In this document: positions 5,724 to 6,334 of the stretch, piece by piece | Position numbering within the stretch: the first letter of the stretch is position 1 | How the letters are laid out: the number at the start of each line of letters is the position of its first letter | Origin: Collinsella sp. | GTDB lineage: Bacteria > Actinomycetota > Coriobacteriia > Coriobacteriales > Coriobacteriaceae | Length of the DNA: 6,334 bases | Reading direction: 5' to 3' | Assembly: GCA_019424905.1 (NCBI GenBank) | Contig: JAHYYP010000026.1 | Location: 1 to 6,334 of the forward strand | Notes under the pieces: generated by a model | The model's database searches: none | Seen by the model: only the letters and a program-made list of their open reading frames with translations | Told to the model about the DNA's origin: nothing | Translations under genes and position numbers: made by a program

Positions 5724-6334
5724 ATGTCACCAAACAGCGATTCCATCCTTTCCCAGGAGCTCTCGCGCCGCACTGCCCTTAAGGCCCTGTTCGGCGCCGC
5801 TTCTGCGGCAGTTCTTTTTGGCCTGCCCACTCGCGCCCATGCGGCGGAGGCTTCCAAAGAAACCACCGATAAATTGAATGCCGCCCAGGCCCAACTCGAC
5901 GAGGTTCAGGCCCAGCTCGACAGCATCGCAAATGAGTATGCGGCGCTGGCCAACAAGAATGCCCAGACCCTCAACGACATCGAGAATGTCCAGGGCAAGA
6001 TTGACGACACGCAGGCCCAGATCGATGAAAAGAAGGCCGAGCTCAAGAAGAAGCGCAACGACCTTTCCGATCGCGTGGCCGCCAGCTACAAGTCCGGCGG
6101 TACGAATATCCTGTCGCTGCTGCTGGCCTCTGGCTCGTTTGAGGAACTCGTCGCCAACGCGCATTACGTTGAGAAGATCAACAAGAGCGACCGCGATGCC
6201 ATCGAGGATATCCAGACCATCCAGGAAGAGCTCGATGCGCAAAAGACCGAGCTCGAGTCGCAGAAGGCCGACTTAGAGAAGCTCAAGGACCAGCAGACTG
6301 CCCAGATGCAGGACATGCAGGCCAAGCAGCAAGA
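5724..6334 (+). CDS. Secreted PcsB-like coiled-coil protein, probable cell-wall hydrolase (5' part)
   Basis: Partial: 203 codons plus two bases before the right edge. The N-terminus is a signal peptide: n-region with SRRTALK (14-20), an alanine-rich hydrophobic core (about 18-34), and a likely cleavage after AHA (38-40). The twin arginine (15-16), Lys20 after it and an Arg at 37 in the c-region make it look like a Tat leader rather than a plain Sec one. The mature part is almost wholly heptad-like coiled coil rich in Gln, Lys, Glu and Ala (about 45-118 and 150-203). The break SYKSGGTNILSLLLASGS...YVEKINKSDR (121-157) resembles the hinge of the PcsB/EnvC-type coiled-coil domain that precedes NlpC/P60, CHAP or M23 peptidoglycan hydrolase domains. 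The catalytic domain, if present, is beyond the window, so it could instead be a non-enzymatic hydrolase activator. Probable role: peptidoglycan remodelling at division. It is divergent from galE and functionally unrelated to it. Confidence 0.85.
   Translation, partial: MSPNSDSILSQELSRRTALKALFGAASAAVLFGLPTRAHAAEASKETTDKLNAAQAQLDEVQAQLDSIANEYAALANKNAQTLNDIENVQGKIDDTQAQIDEKKAELKKKRNDLSDRVAASYKSGGTNILSLLLASGSFEELVANAHYVEKINKSDRDAIEDIQTIQEELDAQKTELESQKADLEKLKDQQTAQMQDMQAKQQ

Noticed and set aside
5585..5866. 93-codon minus-strand ORF across the divergent region
   Set aside because: It overlaps the signal-peptide coding part of the plus-strand gene and its promoter, with no recognisable motif or ribosome binding site.
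5727..6242. 171-codon minus-strand ORF opposite the coiled-coil gene
   Set aside because: Hydrophobic Leu/Val/Gly-rich frame that is merely the complement of Gln/Glu/Lys/Asp-rich coiled-coil codons.

Overview
The window looks like chromosomal DNA from a GC-rich member of the Coriobacteriia, most likely Collinsella or a close relative. This rests on three things: the high GC content at third codon positions, the character of the three carbohydrate enzymes, and a PcsB-like secreted coiled-coil protein with a twin-arginine leader. The genus is an inference from protein character and cannot be proved without a search.

Layout from left to right. Positions 1-183 hold a tandem, hairpin-forming repeat of about 80 bp per unit, probably cut by the window edge. 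A rho-independent terminator at 214-248 ends the minus-strand gene glgP (275-2542, glycogen/maltodextrin phosphorylase). A 127-bp gap containing an 11-bp perfect hairpin separates glgP from malQ (2670-4175, minus, 4-alpha-glucanotransferase). Upstream of malQ is a plausible promoter with a 7-5-7 dyad operator between its -35 and -10 elements. Next comes the terminator of galE (4340-4373), then galE (4396-5457, minus, UDP-glucose 4-epimerase). A 266-bp divergent intergenic region (5458-5723) follows. Finally, a plus-strand gene starts at 5724 and runs off the right edge; it encodes a secreted coiled-coil protein with the N-terminal architecture of PcsB/NlpC-P60-type cell-wall hydrolases.

How the genes fit together. 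MalQ rearranges maltodextrins by transferring glucan chains, making longer chains and free glucose. GlgP phosphorolyses the chains to glucose-1-phosphate. These two are probably one transcription unit (malQ-glgP) under the malQ promoter. GalE interconverts UDP-glucose and UDP-galactose; it has its own promoter and a strong terminator, so it appears to be a separate unit. It joins the same hexose-phosphate/UDP-sugar pool and can feed galactose into metabolism or UDP-galactose into surface glycans. The divergent gene on the right belongs to envelope biology and shares only the intergenic region with galE.

No strongly novel protein system is visible. The most unusual items are the left-edge repeat array, the operator-like dyads in the intergenic regions, and the Tat-like leader on the cell-wall protein.
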